Shown one piece after another: positions 6,487 through 13,905 of a stretch of 19,819 bases of DNA (within the stretch, counting starts at the first letter, position 1; every line of letters starts with the position of its first letter). Made by a program: the position numbers and the translations under genes. Under the pieces are notes generated by a model. That model was not told the origin of the DNA. It made no database searches and saw nothing but the letters and a program-made list of their open reading frames with translations. The stretch is from JBCBTJ01 sp964597685 (GTDB taxonomy: Bacteria > Pseudomonadota > Alphaproteobacteria > Caulobacterales > Hyphomonadaceae), in contig CAZQZC010000038.1 of assembly GCA_964597685.1 (NCBI GenBank), forward strand, positions 1 through 19,819. The letters run 5' to 3'.

Positions 6487-7407
6487 TCAGCCCTCAAGGC
6501 ACCATTTCAGGATCGCCTTCTGGGCGTGCAGCCTGTTCTCGGCCTCATCAAAGACCCGCGATTGGGGGCCGTCGATGACCTCGGCGTCGACCTCCTCGCC
6601 CCGGTGGGCCGGCAGACAGTGAAGGAACATGGCGGACCCGTTCGCCAGCTCCATCAGCTCCGGCGTGACGGCGAACGGGTCGAGCTCGGCCAGGCGGTCG
6701 TCGGCGTCGTCGTCGCCCATTGAAACGAATGTATCCGCAATCACCACGTCGGCGCCGGCGACGGCTTCTTCCGCGGTGTCGTAAAGGTCGATCCGCCCCT
6801 GCAATTGGCGCGCAATCTCGACGTCGTCCTCATCCGGCGCGTAACGCTCGGGCGATCCGACGGCGAGGGAGAAGCCAAATTTCGGCGCGGCGTGCATGAA
6901 GCTCGCGCACACATTGTTTCCGTCGCCCACCCAGGCGAGCCGCGCGCCGTTCAGGTTCAAGCCATGCTCCTCCAAAGTCTGAAGGTCGGCCAGGATCTGA
7001 CACGGGTGGGAGCGGTCCGTCAGCCCGTTGATCACCGGCACGGTCGCGGCGTCGGCCAACGTCTCCACGTCGGCGTGATCGTTGGCGCGGATCATGATCG
7101 CGTCGACATATCGCGAAAGCACCCGTGCCGTGTCCTCAACCGTTTCACCGCGGCCAAGCTGCATGTCGCCGGCCGGCGCCGTTACGCTGTGCCCGCCCAA
7201 TTGCCGCATCGCCATGTCGAAGCTGAACCGCGTTCGCGTCGAGCTTTTCTCGAAGATCATCGCCAAGGCGTAATTGGCGAGCGGCGCATCAGCGTCGATC
7301 CGGCCCTTCGGCCAGCCGGCGCGCGCGGCCTTCCGACGTTTCGCCTCGTCGAGGATAGCGCGCAGGTCAGACGCCTCAATGCGCCACAGGTCGATGAAAT
7401 GGTTCAT
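6487..7407 (-). CDS. argF: Ornithine carbamoyltransferase
   Basis: A 306-residue enzyme that joins ornithine and carbamoyl phosphate to give citrulline in arginine biosynthesis, in the cytosol as a trimer. The carbamoyl-phosphate loop SSTRTR is at 55-60, HPCQ at 134-137, the ornithine-side SMG loop at 229-231 in DTFVSMGDD, and HCLP at 263-266. DTFVSMG carries F where many family members have W, a mild substitution. Length is normal. The ATG at 7407 overlaps the argD stop by four bases (ATGA), so translation is coupled. A decayed HTH gene and then hslO follow. Confidence 0.97.
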   Translation of the reverse strand: MNHFIDLWRIEASDLRAILDEAKRRKAARAGWPKGRIDADAPLANYALAMIFEKSSTRTRFSFDMAMRQLGGHSVTAPAGDMQLGRGETVEDTARVLSRYVDAIMIRANDHADVETLADAATVPVINGLTDRSHPCQILADLQTLEEHGLNLNGARLAWVGDGNNVCASFMHAAPKFGFSLAVGSPERYAPDEDDVEIARQLQGRIDLYDTAEEAVAGADVVIADTFVSMGDDDADDRLAELDPFAVTPELMELANGSAMFLHCLPAHRGEEVDAEVIDGPQSRVFDEAENRLHAQKAILKWCLEG

Positions 7408-8600
7408 GCAGCATTCGCTTGCGCCATCTCGGCCAAGCCCTGATCGAGCACGCCGCAGGCTTCGCGCACGTCTTCGTCGGTGATGATCAGCGGCGGGGCC
7501 AAGCGCAGAACGTTTTCGCCGGCGACACCAGCCAACAGCTTGTTCGCGCGCGCAAAAGTTTGCAGCGGCTTCGGCGCGGTCTTGAGCCCCAGCCCCGTCA
7601 AAAGGCCCTTGCCGCGCACGCCCTCGACCAGATCAGGATAAGTGTCGGCGAGGCCCTTCAAGCTCTGGGTCAACGTCCCGGAGACGCGGCGCACCTGCTC
7701 CAGAAAGCCCTCATCGGAGATGATGTCCCAGACCACGTTGCCCACGGCCATGGCCAGCGGGTTGCCGCCATAGGTCGAGCCGTGGCTGCCCGGCTGCATG
7801 GGCTGGCCCACAGCCTCTGTCATCAAGCACGCGCCGAACGGGAAGCCCGCGCCGACGCCCTTCGCAACGCACATAATGTCCGGCTGGGCGTCCTCGGCCC
7901 AGTCATGGGCGAAGAGCCGACCCGTGCGGCCCATGCCGCATTGAACTTCGTCATAGATCAGAAGGGCCCCGCGCTCGTCGCACAGCTTCCGCAGCCCCGT
8001 CAGGCATTGCTCCGGGATGGCGCGCACGCCGCCCTCGCCCTGCACCGGCTCGACAAAGACCGCGCACGTCTCCGCGTCCACCGCCGCATCGAGCGCGTCA
8101 TGGTCGCCGAATTCGATCTGTTGGAAACCGGGGATCGACGGGCCGAAGCCCTCAAGGTACTTCGGATTGCCGCCGGCGTTGATCGCGCCCAGGGAGCGCC
8201 CGTGGAACGCGCCGGTGAACGTCACGAACTTGATCCGTTCCGGCGCGCCATTGGCCCAATGGTATTTCCGCGCCGATTTCAGGGCGCATTCGACCGCCTC
8301 GGTGCCCGAATTCGTAAAGAACACCCGGTCGGCGAATGTCCGCGTGCAGATCTTCTCCGCGAGCTGTTCGCCGGCGGGCACGCGAAACATGTTTGACGTA
8401 TGCCAGAGCTTGTCGGCCTGATCCTTCAGGGCGGCGACGAGCGCGGGATGGCTGTGGCCGAGGGCGGTGACGGCGATGCCCGAGATGAAATCGAGATACG
8501 AGTCGCCAGACTCCGTGAACAGACGCGCCCCCTCTCCACGTACAAAAACCTCCTCCGGAGGCGCGTAGACGGGAAGGATGTGCTGGCGAGGGTCGCTCAT
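7404..8600 (-). CDS. argD: Acetylornithine aminotransferase
   Basis: A 398-residue class-III PLP aminotransferase that converts N-acetylglutamate semialdehyde to N-acetylornithine. It may also serve as succinyldiaminopimelate aminotransferase in lysine synthesis, as in other bacteria. NSGTEAVECALKSARKY (about 97-113) and the GAFHGRS segment (about 130-136) bind cofactor phosphate. LLIYDEVQCGMGRTG (213-227) holds the aspartate that contacts the PLP ring nitrogen, and K247 in AKGVGAGFP is the Schiff-base lysine. It starts an operon with argF (ATGA overlap) and hslO. The ATG at 8600 has only a weak ribosome binding site (GGAT). A TTGACT at about 8662 on the minus strand could be its -35, but no good -10 is visible. 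Confidence 0.97.
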   Translation of the reverse strand: MSDPRQHILPVYAPPEEVFVRGEGARLFTESGDSYLDFISGIAVTALGHSHPALVAALKDQADKLWHTSNMFRVPAGEQLAEKICTRTFADRVFFTNSGTEAVECALKSARKYHWANGAPERIKFVTFTGAFHGRSLGAINAGGNPKYLEGFGPSIPGFQQIEFGDHDALDAAVDAETCAVFVEPVQGEGGVRAIPEQCLTGLRKLCDERGALLIYDEVQCGMGRTGRLFAHDWAEDAQPDIMCVAKGVGAGFPFGACLMTEAVGQPMQPGSHGSTYGGNPLAMAVGNVVWDIISDEGFLEQVRRVSGTLTQSLKGLADTYPDLVEGVRGKGLLTGLGLKTAPKPLQTFARANKLLAGVAGENVLRLAPPLIITDEDVREACGVLDQGLAEMAQANAA

Positions 8601-8824
8601 GGCTTGGATCCGATTGGGCCGTTCAAAGACGCGCGCACGCTTCAGCAGGGGCTCGGCGAAGTCAACACCGGGTTCACGGGTTTACGGGCCGATTTCATGC
8701 AACCGATTGAATGCGCAATCGCCTGCTAAGCAGACGCTCGTAGAAGCGTCATCCGTGCAAAAATCGGCGCGGGCGCGCACGGAATAACCTTACCAAAGTC
8801 TAATACTCGTTTTTCGATTAGGGC
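8601..8824. other. Upstream region of argD, no gene seen
   Basis: This part of the 490-base gap between argD and hisG contains no convincing coding sequence; the short open frames lack ribosome binding sites and family resemblance. It must hold the argD promoter on the minus strand. It becomes distinctly AT-richer at about 8785-8860, as promoters do. I found no arginine-repressor box or riboswitch that I could defend. Confidence 0.5.
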
Positions 8825-8852
8825 TTGACGAAATTCGATAAGTGCATATTGT
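8825..8852 (+). promoter_or_regulatory. Predicted promoter of the candidate small RNA
   Basis: TTGACG (8825-8830) and TATTGT (8847-8852) are separated by 16 bases in a locally AT-rich stretch, giving 5/6 and 4/6 matches to the sigma-70-type consensus. TTGACG is also the -35 favoured by alphaproteobacterial housekeeping sigma. Transcription would start near 8859, just before the closing stem of the candidate RNA, and no start codon with a ribosome binding site follows. Confidence 0.5.
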
Positions 8853-8858
8853 TTAGCA

Positions 8859-8984
8859 ATAAGTCGCCCGGTGAGTTTCGGTGTTCCTCTACGCCCCCAA
8901 ACCTCACCCCTGAGCCGCCGCGACCGCCGGGCGACACTATCTCCGAACAAACTCCGGGCGGCCCAATGGGCCGTCTTTTTCTTT
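8859..8984 (+). ncRNA. Candidate free-standing small RNA
   Basis: A transcript from the promoter at 8825-8852 to the terminator at 8959-8984 would be about 125 nt. GTCGCCCGG (8863-8871) pairs perfectly with CCGGGCGAC (8927-8935), closing a domain. Within it GGTGAG (8870-8875) can pair with CTCACC (8903-8908), or CTCA-CCCC-TGAG (8903-8914) can form a hairpin of its own. The loops are C-rich (TACGCCCCC, CACCCC) and so are complementary to Shine-Dalgarno-like purine runs, a property seen in several alphaproteobacterial trans-acting sRNAs. No plus-strand gene follows, so it is not a leader or riboswitch of a neighbour. It does not match 5S, 6S, SRP RNA, tmRNA or a tRNA as I know them. Existence is inferred from structure and signals, not shown. 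Confidence 0.45.
8959..8984 (+). terminator. Rho-independent terminator, plus strand
   Basis: CGGCCC (8959-8964), loop AAT, GGGCCG (8968-8973), then TCTTTTTCTTT. It faces the plus strand, on which no annotated gene ends here. That is the main argument for a plus-strand transcript upstream. The following TTTTTCTTT-CGC-AAAGAAAAA is itself a perfect AT inverted repeat joining this terminator to the opposing one. Confidence 0.75.
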
Positions 8985-8991
8985 CGCAAAG

Positions 8992-9022
8992 AAAAAAAGG
9001 ACGCGATCTGTTGATCGCGCCC
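8992..9022 (-). terminator. Rho-independent terminator of hisS-hisZ-hisG
   Basis: On the minus strand CGCGATC-AACA-GATCGCG forms a perfect 7-bp stem with a 4-base loop, followed within three bases by seven T (8998-8992 as read) and CTTT. It lies about 70 bases past the hisG stop and ends the histidine transcript. It stands back to back with the plus-strand terminator. Confidence 0.88.
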
Positions 9023-9090
9023 TTCTGAAATGCGGCGTTTCCTCCCCAGAAAACCTCGCAAAGCCATTCATCTGCGAGTTTCCGCATATG

Positions 9091-10038
9091 TCAACACTTA
9101 GCTCGTACCGCGCGATAGAAATTGTCATAAACCGGATTGTCGGATGTGAAGATGAAGTCGAGGGTCGACACCGCCACCGGCCCCAAACCTGAGGCGGCCA
9201 AGGCCTCTCCGACCCGCCCGACATCCCCCGCATCGCACAAAACTTGATTCGCAGCGCCATGCTGACGAAGCCCATTTGCGGACATCGCTTCGGCTGGAAT
9301 GTCTTGGGCCGCACTGAGCAGCCGACATGCGCCAGCCTTTTCCTTCGCCTCGATCGCATCAAGCAACCCCCGCAAACTGGCGAGCGCACCGTCGGACCAT
9401 TCGGCCTTCAGCGATCCTGTCAGCGCCGCCTGGCTTTGCAGGATAATGCCGTCGTTCAGGATCTTCAGGCCGTTCGCCCGAAGCGTGGCGCCCGTGCTTG
9501 TGATGTCCACGATCAGTTCAGCAGCGCCCGAGGCCGGCGCAGCCTCCGTCGCCCCCGCGCTTTCGACGATGCGATACTCGCCGACGGAACGCTCGGCGAA
9601 GAATGTCCGGGTCAGACGAAGGTACTTCGTTGCAACGCGCATCCGTCGGCCGTGACGCGCGCGGAACAGGGCGCCGGCCGCTTCAAGGTCCGCCATCGTC
9701 GACACGTCGAGCCAGGATTGCGGTACGGCGACGACGGCATCGGCGCCGCCGAAGCCCAACCGCTTGATCACAAGGGCGTCGCGGGACAGGTCCGCAGAGC
9801 CTTCATGGAGGAGATCCTCGCCCGTCACGCCGGCGTGGAGCGCGCCGCTGATCAGTCCGCCGGCGATTTCGCTTGCAGACAAGAGCAGGACGTCGACGTC
9901 CGGCAGCCCAGATAGGACCGCCTGGTACCCGCGATCGCCGCCGCGCTGACGCAACGCGAACCCGCAGGCGGACAAAAAGCTCTCGCATTGCTCCTTCAGG
10001 CGGCCCTTAGACGGAATGGCGAGGGTGAGGCGGCTCAT
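9091..10038 (-). CDS. hisG: ATP phosphoribosyltransferase, catalytic subunit
   Basis: Catalyses the first committed step of histidine biosynthesis, joining ATP and PRPP to phosphoribosyl-ATP, in the cytosol. The N-terminus reads SRLTLAIPSKGRLKEQ, typical of HisG. The PRPP-binding signature ELIVDITSTGATLRANGL is at 174-191, and VATKYLRLTRTFF at 135-147 is conserved. At 315 residues it is longer than the roughly 210-residue short form, yet a HisRS-like HisZ is encoded immediately upstream, as in other alphaproteobacteria with this hisS-hisZ-hisG order. The ATG at 10038 overlaps the hisZ stop by four bases (ATGA), which suggests stoichiometric production. Feedback inhibition by histidine is expected from the family, not shown here. 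Confidence 0.94.
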   Translation of the reverse strand: MSRLTLAIPSKGRLKEQCESFLSACGFALRQRGGDRGYQAVLSGLPDVDVLLLSASEIAGGLISGALHAGVTGEDLLHEGSADLSRDALVIKRLGFGGADAVVAVPQSWLDVSTMADLEAAGALFRARHGRRMRVATKYLRLTRTFFAERSVGEYRIVESAGATEAAPASGAAELIVDITSTGATLRANGLKILNDGIILQSQAALTGSLKAEWSDGALASLRGLLDAIEAKEKAGACRLLSAAQDIPAEAMSANGLRQHGAANQVLCDAGDVGRVGEALAASGLGPVAVSTLDFIFTSDNPVYDNFYRAVRAKC

Positions 10039-11156
10039 GCAACATCTCCGCTCAAGCGGTCCGGACGAACGATCCCGCCCAGCGCGGTCGCTTGAATCTC
10101 GCCTTGGGACAACAATCCGAGCAGACTGTCGTACCGGCCGCCAGCGGCGAACGGACTGGTGTGGGGATCGCCAGGGCGGAACAATTCGAACAGGAACCCG
10201 TCATAATAATTGAAGCGTCGGCCGAACGGCGTCCCGAACGTCGCCGAAGCGAACGCGTCGCCCCCAATCTCGCCAATCAGCTCAGCCCTGCGCTGGAGAC
10301 CGTCGAACACGGGATCGAGACCTGCAAGCCCGTGTGCGGCGGCGATCTTGGACAGCGCGTCGGCGGCGGCGGCGAGATCGCATTCAACGTCGAGAATCGC
10401 TTCCAGCGCTTGGCGGGCGGCCACGTCGATCCGGCGCAAGTCACCCTCGGTGGATTGGTCTAACAGGCGGGCGACAATCTCATCGACGCCGCGCGCGCCA
10501 ACCGGCGTGATGCCGCCGATCCGGAGAACGTCGCGAACAACGGCTTCGGCCTCGTCCCAATCTGCGCCAGCGAGGCGAGCCGCCAATCCGTGCGCCGGCG
10601 CGGCCGTTTCCGCGCGCAGCCGCGCCTTCACGCCGCCTGCCTGGCGAAACGCCCGCTCCAAAGCCCGGGCGGCCCCGTCGGGCAGGTCCAACGCGCGGAT
10701 GATGGCCGGGAAAACGGAGAGGTCCCCGAACCAGGCTTCCGCCTTAGGGGCGCCGGCGGCGCGAGCGGCCTCAAACACAATGGCGAACGCCTCCGCATCC
10801 GCCTCAGGTCCCGCAGGGCCGCCGAAACGTTCAAAACCCACCTGCGTGAACTCAAGCGGCTGACCCGCATCGGCCGGCAGGCGAAACGCCCGCGCTGCAT
10901 AGCGCAATATCCGTTCGCCTGCGGCCGTGAGCCGGCGCGCGTCGAGCTCAGCGCGCGCGATCGCCAGCGTCAGGTCGGGCCGCAGCGCGACCTCTTCGCC
11001 GTCCTCGCCGGTGAAAACGCAAAGCCGCGCCCGGACCGTCTCGCCGGACAATTCCAGGGGGATCGACGCAGGCATCAAGATGGGCGGGTCGACCAACTCG
11101 CCGCCGAGTTTTGCGAAGACCGAGATTGCGGCGTCGCGCGCCGCCTCAGGACTCAT
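10035..11156 (-). CDS. hisZ: ATP phosphoribosyltransferase regulatory subunit
   Basis: A HisRS-like protein without aminoacylation function that assembles with HisG and confers activity and histidine control. Recognisable pieces are a motif-2-like ALRPDLTLAIAR (about 74-85), RYAARAFRLPADAGQPLEFTQ spread over about 103-123, and the C-terminal GRRFNYYDGFLFELF, AAGGRYDSLLG and ALGGIVRPDRL, matching HisRS active-site elements in degenerate form. The open frame extends 59 codons farther upstream. I set the start at the ATG at 11156, which has a strong GGAGG seven bases before it and gives 373 residues, a normal length. The extension would be a basic, low-complexity antisense-like tail lying wholly within hisS. 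The start lies 11 bases inside the hisS end, and the end overlaps hisG by four bases. Confidence 0.92.
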   Translation of the reverse strand: MSPEAARDAAISVFAKLGGELVDPPILMPASIPLELSGETVRARLCVFTGEDGEEVALRPDLTLAIARAELDARRLTAAGERILRYAARAFRLPADAGQPLEFTQVGFERFGGPAGPEADAEAFAIVFEAARAAGAPKAEAWFGDLSVFPAIIRALDLPDGAARALERAFRQAGGVKARLRAETAAPAHGLAARLAGADWDEAEAVVRDVLRIGGITPVGARGVDEIVARLLDQSTEGDLRRIDVAARQALEAILDVECDLAAAADALSKIAAAHGLAGLDPVFDGLQRRAELIGEIGGDAFASATFGTPFGRRFNYYDGFLFELFRPGDPHTSPFAAGGRYDSLLGLLSQGEIQATALGGIVRPDRLSGDVA

Positions 11157-12618
11157 CGCCAGCCTCCACGATGGCGCGCAGCCGTGCGGGCATGTCGGCG
11201 CGCGGGCATTCGAACTGCCCCGGCCGGGCCTCGCGCCATTCCTCGTTGCTGCCGATCGACGCTGCTTTCGCCGCGCCGACCTTGAGGTCTTTAATGGTAA
11301 CGACGCCTTTGGCTTTTTCGTCTTCACCGACAATGACGACGGCCGGGGCGCCCCGCCGGTCGGCGTACTTCATCTGCGCCCGCATGCCAGATCCGCCGAG
11401 ATAAGCCTCGGCGCGGAGCCCTGACCGGCGGAGCTCCGTCGCCAGCGACAGGGCGTCTGCGGGGGCCTCGCGGTCCAGATTCAGGACGACGACGGGTCCG
11501 GCGCGCTCTGCCTCGCCGGACAAGGCGAATGCGGCGGCCAGGCGGCTGACGCCGACGGAGAAGCCGGTGGCGGGGACACGTTCGCCCGTGAACCGCGCGA
11601 CGAGATCGTCATACCGTCCGCCGCCGCCGACGGAGCCAATTCGAACAGGACACCCTGATTCATCGAGGGTTTCTCGGAGAAGTTCGGCCTCGAAAACGGG
11701 GCCGGTATAGTATTCCAGACCCCTGACCACCGCCGGATCGAAGACGATTTCCGCCTCCGGAACACCCATCGCGTCCAGCGCGGCGCCGATCGCTTCAAGC
11801 TCCGCGAGACCTGAACGACCCGTTTCAACATGGCCGGCGACCTTCGCAAGCGTGTCGAAAACCTCCGCACGGGCGCCTGATCCCGCCTCAGCGAAGTCCA
11901 GAACACGTTTCCGGGCCGCATCATCGAGGCCTGCGCCCTTTGTGAAATCGCCCGATTCATCGGTTCGCCCGGCGCCCAGCAAGGCGGAGACGCCTTCGAT
12001 CCCCAATCTGTCCAACTTGTCGAGCGCGCGCATCACCGTCAGGCGCGCCGCATCCCCACGCACGCCCGCAGCTTCCAGGACGCCGTCGAGCAGAAGGCGC
12101 GTATTGACCCTGATGACAAAATCGCCCGCATCCGCCCCGGCCGCCTTCATGGCCTCGGCCGCCATGGCGATCATCTCCGCGTCGGCTTCAGGCCCTTGGG
12201 CGCCGACCGTGTCCGCGTCGCATTGCAGAAATTCGCGGAACCGCCCCGGGCCGGGCTTTTCATTCCGCCAAACAGGACCCGCGGCATAACGCCGGAAAGG
12301 CTTCGCCAGGCCCTGCCAGTTTTCGGCGGCGAACCGCGCCAGCGGCGCGGTGAGGTCATAGCGCAAGGAGACCCATTGCTCGTCATCGTCCTGGAGGGCG
12401 AAGACGCCTTCGTTCGGGCGGTCCGCGTCGGGCAGGAACTTTCCCAGCGCGTCGGCGTATTCGAATGCGCCTGTGTCCAGCGCTTCAAATCCCCACAGAC
12501 GGTAGACCGCGGTGACGCGATCTATGATCGCGCGCTCCGCATGGATCAGCCCTTCCCGCTTGTCAGGGAAGCCGCGCGGCTTTCGCGCGAGGTCTTTGGC
12601 TTTTGGCGGGGCGGACAT
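11146..12618 (-). CDS. hisS: Histidyl-tRNA synthetase
   Basis: A 490-residue class-II synthetase that charges tRNA-His. Visible elements in order: PRGFPDKRE (14-22), SLRYDLTAP (84-92), motif 2 WRNEKPGPGRFREFLQCD (117-134), GLEYYTGPVFEAE (300-312), GGGGRYDDL (331-339) and motif 3 GFSVGVSRL (352-360). A C-terminal anticodon-binding domain follows from about 385 (VVVLNLDREAPADALSLA onwards). The sequence is of the divergent alphaproteobacterial kind and is longer than the roughly 425 residues of E. coli HisRS. In some alphaproteobacteria this group charges a tRNA-His lacking the extra G at position -1. The ATG at 12618 has GAAGG upstream. hisZ starts inside its 3' end, so charging and histidine synthesis are transcribed together. 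No leader peptide or T-box is visible upstream. Confidence 0.95.
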   Translation of the reverse strand: MSAPPKAKDLARKPRGFPDKREGLIHAERAIIDRVTAVYRLWGFEALDTGAFEYADALGKFLPDADRPNEGVFALQDDDEQWVSLRYDLTAPLARFAAENWQGLAKPFRRYAAGPVWRNEKPGPGRFREFLQCDADTVGAQGPEADAEMIAMAAEAMKAAGADAGDFVIRVNTRLLLDGVLEAAGVRGDAARLTVMRALDKLDRLGIEGVSALLGAGRTDESGDFTKGAGLDDAARKRVLDFAEAGSGARAEVFDTLAKVAGHVETGRSGLAELEAIGAALDAMGVPEAEIVFDPAVVRGLEYYTGPVFEAELLRETLDESGCPVRIGSVGGGGRYDDLVARFTGERVPATGFSVGVSRLAAAFALSGEAERAGPVVVLNLDREAPADALSLATELRRSGLRAEAYLGGSGMRAQMKYADRRGAPAVVIVGEDEKAKGVVTIKDLKVGAAKAASIGSNEEWREARPGQFECPRADMPARLRAIVEAGDES

Positions 12619-12740
12619 GGGTTCGGCCTTCTATCGTGAGCGCCCCGCCTAGCCCAAGGCGGCGACCAAGTGAAGCGCGGCACGCGGCTTGCTGAACAAA
12701 GCGTAAATCCAATGCGCAAACTTCAGGACTGGAGCGCCCT

Positions 12741-13259
12741 ATGAAACGCCTTATCCTTGTCGTCATCCTGGCGTTCCTGCCGGCGGCCATTCTGCTTGCG
12801 GCGTCCGCCGCACACGCCTCGCCGGAACTGGCCGAAGCCTGGGGTGCGAAAGCCGTCGACCTGTCGGAAGAAACCAGCGACATGATCGCCGCCCTCGAAA
12901 CCGGCGAAGACATCGTCCCGGACCCGGACTACACCGAAGGCATGGCGCGCTTTTCCGCCACCGCGTCGCGCCTCGGCGTGTGGAGCGAGACGAGCGGCGC
13001 CGGCGCCGATTTCGGATGCATCTATCGCGGCATGGCCGAGGAGGCGGAAGTTCAGTTAACCGTTTTGGAAAGCGGCGGCGACATCCGCGACGTGTACGCT
13101 TCGCTTATACGGCTCGCCGCCCTGTTCGACGACGCCCAGGCGATCGCCGTCGCCTCTGCGCATGCGGCCCGCAGGGGCCGTTCGTCGGCGACGGACGCAA
13201 ACGCGTCATGCGCGGCGAGCGCCGCCATGACCCATCAATATTTGACGGAGCAGCCGTAG
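12741..13259 (+). CDS. Exported protein of unknown function
   Basis: A 172-residue protein not recognised as any family. It starts with a clear Sec signal peptide: basic MKR, a hydrophobic core to about residue 21, and AHA before a likely cleavage after residue 26. The mature part is acidic and alanine-rich with predicted helices, and holds just two cysteines (C93 and C157), so one disulfide is possible. The ATG at 12741 has GGAG about 8 bases upstream. It is divergent from hisS with a 122-base gap. Its last 25 bases overlap the end of the convergent redoxin gene, whose C-terminus is conserved, so both frames are probably real. Position beside a thiol-redox pair suggests an envelope location but not a function. 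Confidence 0.75.
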   Translation: MKRLILVVILAFLPAAILLAASAAHASPELAEAWGAKAVDLSEETSDMIAALETGEDIVPDPDYTEGMARFSATASRLGVWSETSGAGADFGCIYRGMAEEAEVQLTVLESGGDIRDVYASLIRLAALFDDAQAIAVASAHAARRGRSSATDANASCAASAAMTHQYLTEQP

Positions 13260-13879
13260 GCTTTGGTGACTGGCGTCGCGACGCTCCGGTCCGCCGCGAT
13301 GTCGGCGAGCGCCGCGACGACATAATTCTCCGCCGTGTCGATATCGTCGGCGCGCGCGGTCGGCTTGGAATCGATGGCGCCCATGTATTCGAGCGTTCCC
13401 TCAGCTGAGACGATGTACATGTGGGGCGTCGTCTTGGCGCCGTAGAGGCGGCCGAGATCGCCGCTTGAATCCAGGATGACGGCGTGAGGCGCGGCGCCGC
13501 GCGACGTTGTCAGCTCGTTGGCGCGGTCCGCCTCTGCGTAGCCCTGCTTGCCGGGCGCCGAGGAGATCACCGACAGCCAGACCACGTCGTCCTGGGACGC
13601 GTCGCCCTGCAAGGTCTGCATATTCCGGCGCGGCTCCGAATAATGTTTCTGAACGAAGGGGCAGCCATCGTTTGTCCATTCCAAGACCACCGTCTTGCCG
13701 GCGAAATCCGCAAGCGAGATCGCCTCGCCGTCTGATGTCATCGCCATGAAAGCCGGCGCCGGCGCGTTGATCTCGGCCGCCGATTCAGCGTTCGCCGTCG
13801 ACGCGATGAGCGCGCCTGAGGTGAGGGCGACGGCGGCGGCCATGCCTGCGGCTTGGCTAAAGAAACGGCGATTAATCAT
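13235..13879 (-). CDS. Exported redoxin / thioredoxin-fold protein
   Basis: A 214-residue thioredoxin-fold protein of the AhpC/TSA-TlpA class. It has an export signal: NRRFF near the start is suggestive of Tat, with a hydrophobic core and ANA before a likely cleavage after residue 31. INAPAPAFMAMTSDGEAISL is the usual redoxin entry (about 37-56), and EWTNDGCPFVQKHY (67-80) carries the single active-site cysteine C73 where many relatives have NPxCPFV. The C-terminal KAYGCSVKY, with C210, is typical of this subgroup and could be the resolving cysteine. It lies 26 bases after the ScsB/DsbD-like gene and is probably co-transcribed, making it a likely recipient of electrons delivered across the membrane. 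Its 3' end overlaps a convergent gene by 25 bases. Substrate unknown. Confidence 0.88.
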   Translation of the reverse strand: MINRRFFSQAAGMAAAVALTSGALIASTANAESAAEINAPAPAFMAMTSDGEAISLADFAGKTVVLEWTNDGCPFVQKHYSEPRRNMQTLQGDASQDDVVWLSVISSAPGKQGYAEADRANELTTSRGAAPHAVILDSSGDLGRLYGAKTTPHMYIVSAEGTLEYMGAIDSKPTARADDIDTAENYVVAALADIAADRSVATPVTKAYGCSVKY

Positions 13880-13905
13880 CTGGCGGCCTCTCGGTGCTTG
13901 GCGCT

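Noticed and set aside
8726..9067. Small open frames in the argD-hisG gap
   Set aside because: They run through two terminators and a strong inverted repeat, lack ribosome binding sites and show no family resemblance.
11157..11333. N-terminal extension of HisZ (59 residues)
   Set aside because: Basic low-complexity sequence overlapping conserved HisRS codons. The internal ATG at 11156 has a strong GGAGG and gives the normal family length.
12619..12740. Histidine leader peptide or T-box ahead of hisS
   Set aside because: The 122-base divergent gap has no run of histidine codons behind a start, no T-box motif and no attenuator hairpin on the minus strand.
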